Source: JAMXLL01 sp035279875
Lineage (GTDB): Bacteria > Desulfobacterota > Binatia > Binatales > Binataceae
Reading direction: 5' to 3'
DNA: 8,321 nt
NCBI GenBank assembly: GCA_035279875.1
Contig: DATEGX010000154.1
Coordinates: 1-8,321, forward strand
Of this stretch, positions 1 to 6,561 are shown piece after piece (position 1 is the stretch's first letter; every line of letters starts with the position of its first letter). Under the pieces are notes generated by a model. The model was not told the origin of the DNA. It ran no database searches and worked only from the letters and a program-made list of their open reading frames with translations. Made by a program: the position numbers and the translations under genes.

Positions 1-860
1 TGCTCGAGCGCGAGGCCCGGCCCGAGAATCTCGAAGGCGTCGGCAATGCGCGGGGCGGGGGCCGCGAGCATCGGGCGGATTGGCCGCGCGTCGGGCGCGG
101 CGAGCGACAGCGCCTGGTCTTCGGAACCAGCAGGAGCAGGCTCCACAATCGCAGGACGTCCAGCTTGACCCGCTGACCTGTCCGCTGTCGCCCCCGGCTG
201 TAACGCGACCGCTACGGATCCGGGCAGCGGACCGGGCGCATCGACCCGAGCCGAGCGCATCAGCCGCACCACACGCCCCAAGTCCGTTTCGAGCATATGT
301 GCGCGGCGTATCTCGGCCACCGGTCGATTCGACATCCGCGAGATCGCCTCGAGCATCAGTCCGTCGCTCATCCCGTGGCGCATCTCGCGAATGAGTATTT
401 TCGCCAGATATTTGCCTTCCAATGCGCTGGCGCGGACGAAAAGATCGCGCAGTTCATCAAGCTTGCGCCGCCGGGAGTTGCGGCCCTCGATTGCGGCGAT
501 TCGTTCAAAGGAGTGCGCGACTTCGTTGATCGCCAGGGTAGGCTGCGGGTCATTCGGCCGCCTGCGCAACAAGATCTCGACCGCCTCGCCGAAGTCGGTC
601 GCGGCAGCAAAGATCTCCTCGCCTCCATCGTCATCGCCGGCGAGCGCGGCGGCAATTCGCCAAATCGCACGTCCACTCACCTGCAAACGCTGCTCATGGC
701 CCTGCGGCAAGGCCTGCCCGACCATGAAGCGCGCGGCGATCTCCGCCTCTGCAGGCTCGAGCCTGGCGAGGAACTCACCCGCCAGTTCGGCGATTTGAAG
801 CCGGGAGCTGGTTTGCCCGAGCGACTGGCAAGTCAGCGCGAAGTCGTGGAACGAGCCCAC
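1..860 (-). CDS. lig: ATP-dependent DNA ligase, archaeal-type, N-terminal part (3' end cut by window edge)
   Basis: This enzyme seals nicks in duplex DNA using ATP. The visible 286 codons translate without a stop in this frame and run off the left edge. Residues about 1-200 match the N-terminal DNA-binding domain of the archaeal/mycobacterial LigB-like family: an early TSSRLQIAELAGEFL segment, then LEGKYLAKILIREMRHGMSDG at about 147-167 and DLGRVVRLM at 193-201. Residues 259-268 (RPIRPMLAAP) are the usual lead-in to the adenylation domain. The lysine nucleophile motif KxDG should lie just past the edge and is not seen. Between them, residues about 203-258 form an Ala/Pro/Gly-rich linker that looks longer than usual for the family. 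The start chosen is GTG at 860 because it gives the usual short N-terminus; ATG at 884 is an in-frame alternative. Neither has a strong ribosome binding site. The gene lies 118 nt downstream of the alpha/beta hydrolase and may be cotranscribed with it. Confidence 0.87.
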   Translation of the reverse strand, partial: MGSFHDFALTCQSLGQTSSRLQIAELAGEFLARLEPAEAEIAARFMVGQALPQGHEQRLQVSGRAIWRIAAALAGDDDGGEEIFAAATDFGEAVEILLRRRPNDPQPTLAINEVAHSFERIAAIEGRNSRRRKLDELRDLFVRASALEGKYLAKILIREMRHGMSDGLMLEAISRMSNRPVAEIRRAHMLETDLGRVVRLMRSARVDAPGPLPGSVAVALQPGATADRSAGQAGRPAIVEPAPAGSEDQALSLAAPDARPIRPMLAAPAPRIADAFEILGPGLALE

Positions 861-978
861 GCCATCAGCATACCCCCGGCGCATCGTGTGCTTGCAATCC
901 GCCAGTGCATACGATGCGTCGGAGGTGAGGATTGTCGCGAACCGCCGATCCTTTCGGAGGAGGGCCGGCGTGATTCAT

Positions 979-1794
979 TCAGGCACCAATCGGATGCGAC
1001 TGGGCAAATGGCACGAACACCTTGAGGAATTCGACGCGCGCCTCGTTGAAGAAGGCGTGGCCCGCATCCGGGATAATGTGGAGCTTCGCGCCCGGTATCC
1101 GCTCAGCGAGGATTTCGGAGTTGCGCGCCGGGATCAGCACGTCCTTTGCGCCGGTCACGACCAGGGTCGGCACCTTGATCTGGGGTAACCGGTCGTAGGT
1201 CTTGAGGCCGTAGGTTGCGTCGAGATGCCGTTTGAAGACGAACGCCGGCGTGGCATTAACCAGCAACCGCGGAATTCCGGCTTCGAGCTCGTCGCGGTGG
1301 TTTTTGATGTACTCCGGCGTATAGGCGAGCGGCCAGCCGCGCCGGATAATCTCCGCATCGGACAAACCATCGCGCGGCGCGGTCAGCAGCTTAACCGATT
1401 CGGCCGGCGGCGGAACCGCATTCTTGCCCCCGAAAGTGGTACATCCGAGAGTAAGCGTGTGCACCCGCGAACCATGGCCTAGTACCAGTTCCTGCGAAAT
1501 CATCCCGCCCATCGAGACGCCGAACACGTGGGCGCGCTCGATTTTGAGAGCGTCGAGAATCGCGACCCCATCGGAGGCAAACATTTCGAGCGAGTACGGA
1601 ACGTCGGGCTTGTCGCTCATCCCGGTCCCGCGGTTGTCGTAAATGATCGTGCGGAAGCTGCGGGCCAGTTCCGTAACCAGCTCGGGCGCCCATCCGGCAG
1701 AGCTGCCGCCCAGCCCCATTACCATCAGAAGCGGATCGCCGCTGCCTTGAACTTCATAATGCAATTTGACGTCGCCAACGCGTAGGTCGGGCAT
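979..1794 (-). CDS. alpha/beta fold hydrolase
   Basis: A 271-residue cytosolic serine hydrolase of the alpha/beta fold, probably an esterase, lactonase or C-C hydrolase; the substrate cannot be told from sequence. The full catalytic set is visible: the nucleophile elbow GVSMGG with Ser94, Asp218 in TGAKD, and His246 in DAGHAFF. The oxyanion-hole region is MGLGG at 26-30, and the DNRGTGMS motif at 53-60 is typical of the 3-oxoadipate enol-lactonase-like branch. No signal peptide is seen. The ATG start is preceded by AGGAG with a 6-nt spacer, a strong ribosome binding site, and length is normal for the family. An extended -10 promoter candidate sits about 30 nt upstream, and a hairpin separates it from the VOC gene, so it probably begins its own transcript with the ligase behind it. 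A role in the neighbouring catabolic operon is plausible but inferred only from proximity. Confidence 0.92.
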   Translation of the reverse strand: MPDLRVGDVKLHYEVQGSGDPLLMVMGLGGSSAGWAPELVTELARSFRTIIYDNRGTGMSDKPDVPYSLEMFASDGVAILDALKIERAHVFGVSMGGMISQELVLGHGSRVHTLTLGCTTFGGKNAVPPPAESVKLLTAPRDGLSDAEIIRRGWPLAYTPEYIKNHRDELEAGIPRLLVNATPAFVFKRHLDATYGLKTYDRLPQIKVPTLVVTGAKDVLIPARNSEILAERIPGAKLHIIPDAGHAFFNEARVEFLKVFVPFAQSHPIGA

Positions 1795-1826
1795 CGAAGG
1801 CTCCTTTCGTCGACCGAATAGCGCAA

Positions 1827-1835
1827 GTTATAGCA
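1827..1835 (-). promoter_or_regulatory. candidate extended -10 promoter of the alpha/beta hydrolase gene
   Basis: Read on the minus strand the site is TGC TATAAC, which is a TGn extension plus a five-of-six match to TATAAT. It sits in a locally AT-rich patch in an otherwise GC-rich region. There is no good -35 box at 17 nt, which is common for extended -10 promoters. Transcription would begin near 1820 and leave a leader of roughly 25 nt before the ATG at 1794. Judged by eye; no transcript data. Confidence 0.4.
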
Positions 1836-1871
1836 TTACAAGACGCTTCCGGCGCCAGCCTTGAGAAGACT

Positions 1872-1901
1872 GCGGCCGTTCCATCGCTATGGAACGGCCG
1901 C
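1872..1901 (-). terminator. 13-bp perfect hairpin between VOC and hydrolase genes, terminator-like
   Basis: Bases 1872-1884 (GCGGCCGTTCCAT) pair perfectly with 1889-1901 around the tetraloop at 1885-1888. The hairpin begins 29 nt past the VOC stop codon and ends the five-gene operon on the minus strand. The minus strand shows no clear T-run after the stem, so a classic Rho-independent terminator is not certain; the plus strand carries GTTTTG some 10 nt after it. It could act as an mRNA 3' end stabiliser or a weak terminator. The stem itself is clear; the function is inferred. Confidence 0.5.
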
Positions 1902-1930
1902 TCGCCAGAGGTTTTGTCAACGCCCGCGGA

Positions 1931-2428
1931 CTATTCGAGCATTGAGCCAATCGCCTCGGAGAGGCTGTGCTCTTCGGTGGCGAAATCGAGCTTGTCCATG
2001 CCGCCGTACTTGTTCGCCCTCATCTGTGCGATGTACTCCGGCGGATTGTCGCAATAGACCTCGAACATGAGCCCGTCGGGGTCGTTAAAGTAGATGCTCT
2101 TCGTGATTCCATGATCGACCGTGAAGGCGATCGGCACCTGCTTTTCCTTGAGTTCCTTGTACGCGGCGCGCAGATGCTCCTCGTCGCGGAGACGAAAAGC
2201 GATATGCTGCAGCCCAATCTGGTGAGCGTGTTGCCGGTCGGCGTCGGCGCCGACCTCGGCGCAGGCGATCTCGTGATGATCGCGCCCATTGCTCGCGAAG
2301 AAGGCAATCTTGAGCTTGGGTAATTCCATCATCAGTTTGAGCCCGAGCACATCGCTGAAGAACTGCTTCGAGCGCTCGAGGTTGCGCACCTTTATTACGA
2401 CGTGGCCGATTCTATCCGGTAAAATCAT
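1931..2428 (-). CDS. VOC family (glyoxalase / extradiol dioxygenase-like) protein
   Basis: A 165-residue single-module vicinal-oxygen-chelate protein. It has two beta-alpha-beta-beta-beta half-repeats: residues 6-60, beginning GHVVIKVRNLERSKQFFSDVLG, and 73-126, beginning LQHIAFRLRD. Likely divalent metal ligands are His9, His75 and Glu123, spaced as in type I extradiol ring-cleavage dioxygenases. The segment from His106 to Glu123 (DHGITKSIYFNDPDG then Glu123) closely resembles the catechol 2,3-dioxygenase active-site strand, where a His and a Tyr precede the Glu ligand; here they would be His106 and Tyr113. Many VOC proteins of unknown function share this pattern, so ring cleavage is a hypothesis. 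A 40-residue C-terminal tail is charged. The start is fixed by AAGGAGG with an 8-nt spacer. It is the last gene of the CoA-transferase/crotonase operon, 77 nt after crotonase A. Confidence 0.88.
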   Translation of the reverse strand: MILPDRIGHVVIKVRNLERSKQFFSDVLGLKLMMELPKLKIAFFASNGRDHHEIACAEVGADADRQHAHQIGLQHIAFRLRDEEHLRAAYKELKEKQVPIAFTVDHGITKSIYFNDPDGLMFEVYCDNPPEYIAQMRANKYGGMDKLDFATEEHSLSEAIGSMLE

Positions 2429-2505
2429 TGCCGAGGCCTCCTTGATCTTCGCTTGCGCCTGCCGCCCAGTCTACCGCGCTTTCATGACAGGAAGAACGGC
2501 CTATT

Positions 2506-3201
2506 TCAATAAAGTCGCGGCCCTGCGAACACGCCGTCGACGATATGCTTGGTGGCGGTAGCCGCCTTACGGGGCAGTTTAAGCAACCGCTCCGCGAACT
2601 CGTGGGCTGCCGGCATCAGTTCCGAATGGCTGACTACTTTGTTGATCATACCCATCTCGAACAATTCGCCGGCGCTGTAATGCCGGCAAAGGACCATCGC
2701 CTCTTTCGCCAGCCACGGGCCAAGCCGCTTTGCCATCACTTCCGCCGGCCCGCCGCCGAATGGCACCCCCAGTTCGACTTCGGGCACCCAGAATTGCGCT
2801 AGTTCCGACGCGACCACGAAGTCAAAGGCGGCCGCCAGCGCCCAGCCGCCGCCGACCGCAAAACCGTTGATCGCGCCGATCGTCATGCAGTCGAGGCGCA
2901 TCACTAAGTCGAACACCCGCCCGATAATCCGCGGCAGGCCCTTATTGCGGGCGGCGAAGATTCGCGAGCGCTCCTTCGGGTCGGTTATGCCCTTGGCGCC
3001 CGACAGGTCAGCGCCGGCCGAAAACGCCGCGCCGGTACCGGTAACGATCAGGACCCGGGTGGTACGATCGTCGCGCACGCGCAGCACCAGTTGCTCGAAG
3101 TCCAGCATCACCTCGCGGTTCATGCAGTTGCGGCGCTCGGGCCGATTGAAGGTAATTGTGCTGACCGGCCCTGCGGTCTCGAACAGGAAATTTTGCCCCA
3201 T
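2506..3201 (-). CDS. enoyl-CoA hydratase/isomerase (crotonase) family protein A
   Basis: A 231-residue crotonase that should act on an acyl-CoA thioester. The oxyanion-hole segments are clear: FSAGADL at 60-66 and INGFAVGGGW at 111-120. Compared with rat enoyl-CoA hydratase, the residue equivalent to Glu164 is kept (Glu141 in VPEVELG), but the Glu144 position is Ala121. A single glutamate is more like enoyl-CoA isomerases than true hydratases. The protein stops soon after KHIVDGVFAG, so it lacks the C-terminal ~30-40 residues that cover the active site in 255-260-residue relatives. It is a tandem paralogue of the gene just upstream. The two share KGITD, GGGW, FW-PEV and CRH signatures. The ATG lies 4 nt after the upstream stop, and its GGAG ribosome site overlaps the end of that gene, so translation is probably coupled. 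Confidence 0.92.
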   Translation of the reverse strand: MGQNFLFETAGPVSTITFNRPERRNCMNREVMLDFEQLVLRVRDDRTTRVLIVTGTGAAFSAGADLSGAKGITDPKERSRIFAARNKGLPRIIGRVFDLVMRLDCMTIGAINGFAVGGGWALAAAFDFVVASELAQFWVPEVELGVPFGGGPAEVMAKRLGPWLAKEAMVLCRHYSAGELFEMGMINKVVSHSELMPAAHEFAERLLKLPRKAATATKHIVDGVFAGPRLY

Positions 3202-3205
3202 CAGC

Positions 3206-3889
3206 CTACTCCATGAAGAAGCCGTTGATATTGGCCTTGGCTTGCGTTATCGCAGCAGGCTTCTTCGCCGCCAGACTCTGCGCCAGTTCCATCGCGACTG
3301 GTATAAGCTCCTCCTTCTTCACAACCCGGTTGAGGAGTCCCCAACTATAAAGTTCGTCAGCCTTGAAATGGCGGCAGGTGAAGATGATTTCCTTGGCGCG
3401 CGTCGCGCCGACGTGGGCGGTGAGCCACTGCTCGGGAGCACGCGGACCCGGCGAACCAAGGTCGACTTCGGGCATCCAGAACTCCGCGGTATCGGCCGCG
3501 ATGCGTAAATCGCAGGCGAGCGCGATGAACCATCCGCCGCCCACGGCGTAACCGTTGATGGCGGCGACCGTGGGAATCTCGAGGTCGGTGAGCAGTTGCA
3601 AGGTGCGCCGCAATACCCGTCTCCGCCTCGGCGTAACTGACGAGAAGATGCGCTGCCGTTCGGCCTGGTCGGTAATTCCCTTAAGCCGCGAGAGGTCGGC
3701 GCCGGCCGAAAATGTGTTGCCCGCCCCGGTAAGCAGGAGTGCGCGCGCGTCCTCGTCCTCGCGCACCCGCGTCAGGTTCTCCTCGAATTCTGAGACGCTA
3801 TCCTCGTTGAGCGGATTGCGTTTTTCGTTGCGATCGAACGTGAGGACCGCAACCGAGCCCTCTTTCGCCAGCTTGAAGTAACTCGCCAT
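3206..3889 (-). CDS. enoyl-CoA hydratase/isomerase (crotonase) family protein B
   Basis: A 227-residue crotonase, sister of the gene immediately downstream. From the ATG at 3889 (MASYFKLAKEG), the CoA-binding and oxyanion segments are FSAGADLSRLKG at about 60-71 and INGYAVGGGWF at about 111-121. The Glu164-equivalent is present in FWMPEVDLG (residue 141), but the Glu144 position is Phe121, so classical two-glutamate hydratase chemistry is unlikely. The SPGPRAPEQW stretch after it departs from the usual glycine-rich GGT loop. The C-terminus ends at NINGFFME, the same early point as its paralogue. A GTG at 3946 would add 19 residues, but the ATG at 3889 has AGAGGTG with a 6-nt spacer and aligns with the start of crotonase A. 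It begins 66 nt after the CoA-transferase stop and is in the same operon. Confidence 0.91.
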   Translation of the reverse strand: MASYFKLAKEGSVAVLTFDRNEKRNPLNEDSVSEFEENLTRVREDEDARALLLTGAGNTFSAGADLSRLKGITDQAERQRIFSSVTPRRRRVLRRTLQLLTDLEIPTVAAINGYAVGGGWFIALACDLRIAADTAEFWMPEVDLGSPGPRAPEQWLTAHVGATRAKEIIFTCRHFKADELYSWGLLNRVVKKEELIPVAMELAQSLAAKKPAAITQAKANINGFFME

Positions 3890-3955
3890 CTGCTTCACCT
3901 CTCGACGGGTCTGGGGAGTATCTGCGCCATTTATGCTGCCGCTCACCGCAATTCG

Positions 3956-5137
3956 TCAAATCACGCCATCGCGCCGCAAGGCCTCAAGCTCGGCTGCGCC
4001 GATTCCCAGCGCGCCGAGCACTTCGTCAGCATCTTCGCCCAATTCGGCAACTTTGGTCGGGCCATTTTCCGGGTTGACCCCGGACAACTTGACCGCCGAG
4101 CCGAGCACCCTGACCGGATTGCCGTTGAATTCGCCGTCGCGCACCAGCGCGCGCCGAGCCAACTCCGGATCGCTCGCAACTTCGCTAATCGTGCGTACCG
4201 GCGCGCACGGAATTCCCTCCGCGATCAGTATCTCGACCAGTTCGTCGCGCGACCGGGCCCGCACCCATTCACCGACGATGCCATCGACTTCCTCGATAAT
4301 GGAGTAGCGGCTCAGGTGGTCGTGGTAGCGATGGTCCTCCAGCAAATCGGCGCGGCCCATCAGGCGCGCGAGTTTGCGCCAATGGTCCTCGGTCAGGCAG
4401 TAAACCAGGATGTTCCCGTCAGCCGCTGGGTAAGTATTGCTGGGACATGCGGTCGGATGGCGATTGCCGAGCCGTGGCAGAGTGCGCCCCTCCATCGCCG
4501 CAACGATCAGGCCGTTGACCGCCGGGATACAAACATCGAGCATTGCGACCTCGACCTTGCGGCCCTGTCCGGTCCGCCCGCGTTCAATTAACGAAGCCAG
4601 AATCCCTGCCACCAGGTGCATCCCGGTGCTGGTATCGATAAGCGCGGCGGTGGCGCGCACCCCCGGCCGGTCGGCGTAGCCGGTCATTTCGACGATTCCC
4701 GATGCCGCTTGCACTGTGAAGTCCATCGCACCGAGCCGCGCCCAGCGGCTGTCGGCGCCATAGCCCTTGCACGATGCATAGATCAGCCGCGGAAAGCGCG
4801 GAGCGAGGTCGGCGTAGCCGAGGCCGAGGCGCTCGAGCGCTCCCGGTGCGTAGTTCTCGATCAATACGTCGGCGCCTTCGAGCAAGCGCATCAGCAGTTC
4901 GCGACCCCGCGGATCCTTGAGATTCAGCACGAGCGACTTTTTCCCCGGGTTGAGCATCAGGAAGTTGGAATTCGCACCGTGCGCAGCAGGCGGACGCTTG
5001 CGCAGGAACTCACCCTCGCCCGGCGGCTCGACCTTGATCACCTCGGCGCCAAAATGCGCCAGTTGCAGACCGCAGTAAGGCCCCGCATAAATCTGGGCCA
5101 ACTCGATCACTCGCACTCCCGCCAGCGGAAGACTCAT
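3956..5137 (-). CDS. CaiB/BaiF family CoA-transferase (family III)
   Basis: A 393-residue family III CoA-transferase, which moves CoA between carboxylic acids through an aspartyl-CoA intermediate; some relatives are acyl-CoA racemases. The N-terminal LPLAGVRVIELAQIYAGPYC with GAEVIKVEPPGEGE (residues 30-43) is the family hallmark, followed by NPGKKSLVLNLKDPRG and ADVLIENYAPGALERLGLG. The likely catalytic aspartate is Asp168 in ALIDTSTGMHL, which lines up with Asp169 of formyl-CoA transferase. GRTGQGRKVEVAMLD (187-201) and the C-terminal IPCAPVRTISEV segment complete the fold. The open frame extends to 5224, but the ATG at 5137 fits the family start and has GAGG with a 7-nt spacer; the longer form would overlap the LLM gene. 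It starts 26 nt after that gene. The CoA donor and acceptor are unknown; activation of an acid for the crotonases is inferred. Confidence 0.94.
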   Translation of the reverse strand: MSLPLAGVRVIELAQIYAGPYCGLQLAHFGAEVIKVEPPGEGEFLRKRPPAAHGANSNFLMLNPGKKSLVLNLKDPRGRELLMRLLEGADVLIENYAPGALERLGLGYADLAPRFPRLIYASCKGYGADSRWARLGAMDFTVQAASGIVEMTGYADRPGVRATAALIDTSTGMHLVAGILASLIERGRTGQGRKVEVAMLDVCIPAVNGLIVAAMEGRTLPRLGNRHPTACPSNTYPAADGNILVYCLTEDHWRKLARLMGRADLLEDHRYHDHLSRYSIIEEVDGIVGEWVRARSRDELVEILIAEGIPCAPVRTISEVASDPELARRALVRDGEFNGNPVRVLGSAVKLSGVNPENGPTKVAELGEDADEVLGALGIGAAELEALRRDGVI

Positions 5138-5163
5138 GCCGTAACCTCGCAGCCAGCCTGCCG

Positions 5164-6231
5164 TCAGTACTTCGCGATCACCTCGCGGCTGAAATCCTCG
5201 ATCATCTCGCGCCCGTGCGGCCATACAACTTGAATCGCGACCTGCTTGACGCCGGCCTCCTCGAGCGCCTTGAGGCGGGCGACTATTTCCTCGCCGCGGC
5301 CGGTGAGAGTCATCGTACGCAGCAGATTCTCGTCGACGTACTTCTCCTCGCCGGGTTTCATATAGATCAGATGGCCTTCATGAATCTCGAGATAACGCTT
5401 GTCAGCCGGCGTCTTGAGTTTGGCGACGTACTCGTCGCGATACCGCTCCCACAGTTTCAGGAGTCCGGGTGGAACGTTAGAGGCTACCGCCGAGGCCTCC
5501 CATAGGGCGTGTAGAAAAACTACCGCGAACGGTCCCATGCGCTCGATAACCCGCGGGGAGGTTGCGGATTCGCCATCACGCAGAACGCATCCGGAGCTCA
5601 AGATCGCGTTAGGCATCTGTTCGGCCGAGCGGCCGGCGCGACGCGCGCCCTGCTTGACCAACTCGAATTTCTCGCGGAATCGCTCCGGCCCTGAGAGCAC
5701 GCTGACCCAGCCGTCAGCAACCTCGCCAGCTAGCTCGAGCGCCTTAGGACCGTCCGCCGCCAGATAAATCGGAATCGGGTCCTTGAGGTTGATATAGCCG
5801 TGATCCTGATGGAGAAAGCGAATCGCGCGTTCGTATTTGCCGTCGCGATACGTCACTTCGTCCCCGCGCAGCAGCGAGCGGACCATCGTTATATATGAGC
5901 GCACCTGCCGGAGCGGTACCGGCGGGAGTCCCATGGTATTGCGGCCGGTGAACCCCGTGCCCACGCCGAGGATGGTCCGGCCGGGCGCGAGCAAATTGAT
6001 GGTCGCAATCGAATGAGCGGTAACCGGTTCGATTCTATTGCTCGGGATCGCGACCCCGGTGCCGAGCTTGATTCGCTTCGTATGCTCCGCCGCGAGCGCC
6101 ATACAGGCGTAAACGTCGCTGTAGATCATCTGCGAATCGTAGAACCAGGCACTCGTGAAGCCGTTCTCTTCGGCGATCGCGAGGTCTTTCCAGGCGTCGG
6201 GGCGGGCCGGATAGGCAATTGCGAATTCCAT
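5164..6231 (-). CDS. LLM class flavin/F420-dependent oxidoreductase
   Basis: A 355-residue TIM-barrel oxidoreductase of the bacterial luciferase-like superfamily. Family marks are AEENGFTSAWFYDSQ near residues 20-34, RIKLGTGVAIPSNR at 53-66, the cofactor-phosphate region ILGVGTGFTGRNTMGLPP at 87-104 with the following RSYITMVRSLLRGDEVTY, and PIPIYLAADGPKALELAGEVADGWV at about 153-176. Many members with this arrangement use deazaflavin F420, others FMN; the cofactor cannot be decided here. The reaction would be hydride transfer to, or monooxygenation of, an unknown organic substrate. The C-terminus (TLTGRGEEIVARLKALEEAGVKQVAIQ) is the usual regulatory helix and strand. The start has AAGGAG with a 7-nt spacer. 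It is the first gene of a five-gene operon with the CoA-transferase, two crotonases and the VOC protein. Confidence 0.93.
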   Translation of the reverse strand: MEFAIAYPARPDAWKDLAIAEENGFTSAWFYDSQMIYSDVYACMALAAEHTKRIKLGTGVAIPSNRIEPVTAHSIATINLLAPGRTILGVGTGFTGRNTMGLPPVPLRQVRSYITMVRSLLRGDEVTYRDGKYERAIRFLHQDHGYINLKDPIPIYLAADGPKALELAGEVADGWVSVLSGPERFREKFELVKQGARRAGRSAEQMPNAILSSGCVLRDGESATSPRVIERMGPFAVVFLHALWEASAVASNVPPGLLKLWERYRDEYVAKLKTPADKRYLEIHEGHLIYMKPGEEKYVDENLLRTMTLTGRGEEIVARLKALEEAGVKQVAIQVVWPHGREMIEDFSREVIAKY

Positions 6232-6256
6232 CGGGAGACTCCTTCTGTTGTCGCCA

Positions 6257-6286
6257 GTGATCGGCGTTCCTTGGCCGGAATGTCAA
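6257..6286 (-). promoter_or_regulatory. candidate sigma70-type promoter for the LLM/CoA-transferase operon
   Basis: On the minus strand a perfect TTGACA (6286-6281) is followed after 18 nt by GATCAC (6262-6257), a weak -10 box. The predicted start near 6250 would give a short leader that still contains the AAGGAG ribosome site before the ATG at 6231. The exact -35 match and position are suggestive; the poor -10 keeps confidence low. Confidence 0.33.
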
Positions 6287-6489
6287 GCCCTGTGCTTCCT
6301 GGTGACGCTCGCTCAGCCAGCACAGTCGAAATCCAGGCGTTCTGCCGAGGTGCCATCGGGACTTCAAGGCCATTTCGCAGAGCTCTCCACGAAAGCACGG
6401 CTTTCACGTCAGTAGAAGGCGCCTCACGGCGGAACTTAAAGGTTTACTTGAGACTTAAGGCGGGTGCGCGAGATTCCGCAGATAAATAA

Positions 6490-6531
6490 GCGCAGGATGA
6501 CGATCCTTCGCGGATTCTCCTCATCCTGCGC
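6490..6531 (-). terminator. Rho-independent terminator-like hairpin after amidohydrolase
   Basis: GCGCAGGATGA at 6490-6500 pairs perfectly over 11 bp with 6521-6531. The 20-nt loop can form a small inner ATCC/GGAT stem. On the minus strand the stem is followed at once by TTATTTAT, and it begins 30 nt after the amidohydrolase stop codon. This ends that transcript and separates it from the LLM operon. The AT-rich rather than pure T tail makes it a good but imperfect terminator. Confidence 0.62.
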
Positions 6532-6561
6532 CGCATTGCCGGCAAATGACTGCCTAAGCTG

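Larger units (their letters stand above)
6232..6561. other. 330-bp intergenic region between amidohydrolase and LLM operon
   Basis: No coding frame here has family-like sequence; the open frames that cross it are shadows. It holds a terminator-like hairpin next to the amidohydrolase stop, a candidate promoter close to the LLM start, and an AT-rich patch at 6434-6458 with three ACTT(A/G)A hexamers. The middle part, about 6290-6430, shows nothing I can assign. Confidence 0.6.

Noticed and set aside
41..70. Apparent frameshift in the ligase at the C-rich stretch
   Set aside because: Careful re-reading of the run gives MLAAPAPRIADAFEILG in frame to the window edge, so no indel is needed.
297..1025. 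242-residue open frame on the plus strand
   Set aside because: It is antisense to the DNA ligase gene, has no family-like sequence, and arises from GC-rich codon bias.
5138..5224. N-terminal extension of the CoA-transferase to 5224
   Set aside because: It overlaps the LLM gene and adds non-homologous residues; the ATG at 5137 has a good ribosome site and the family-typical start.
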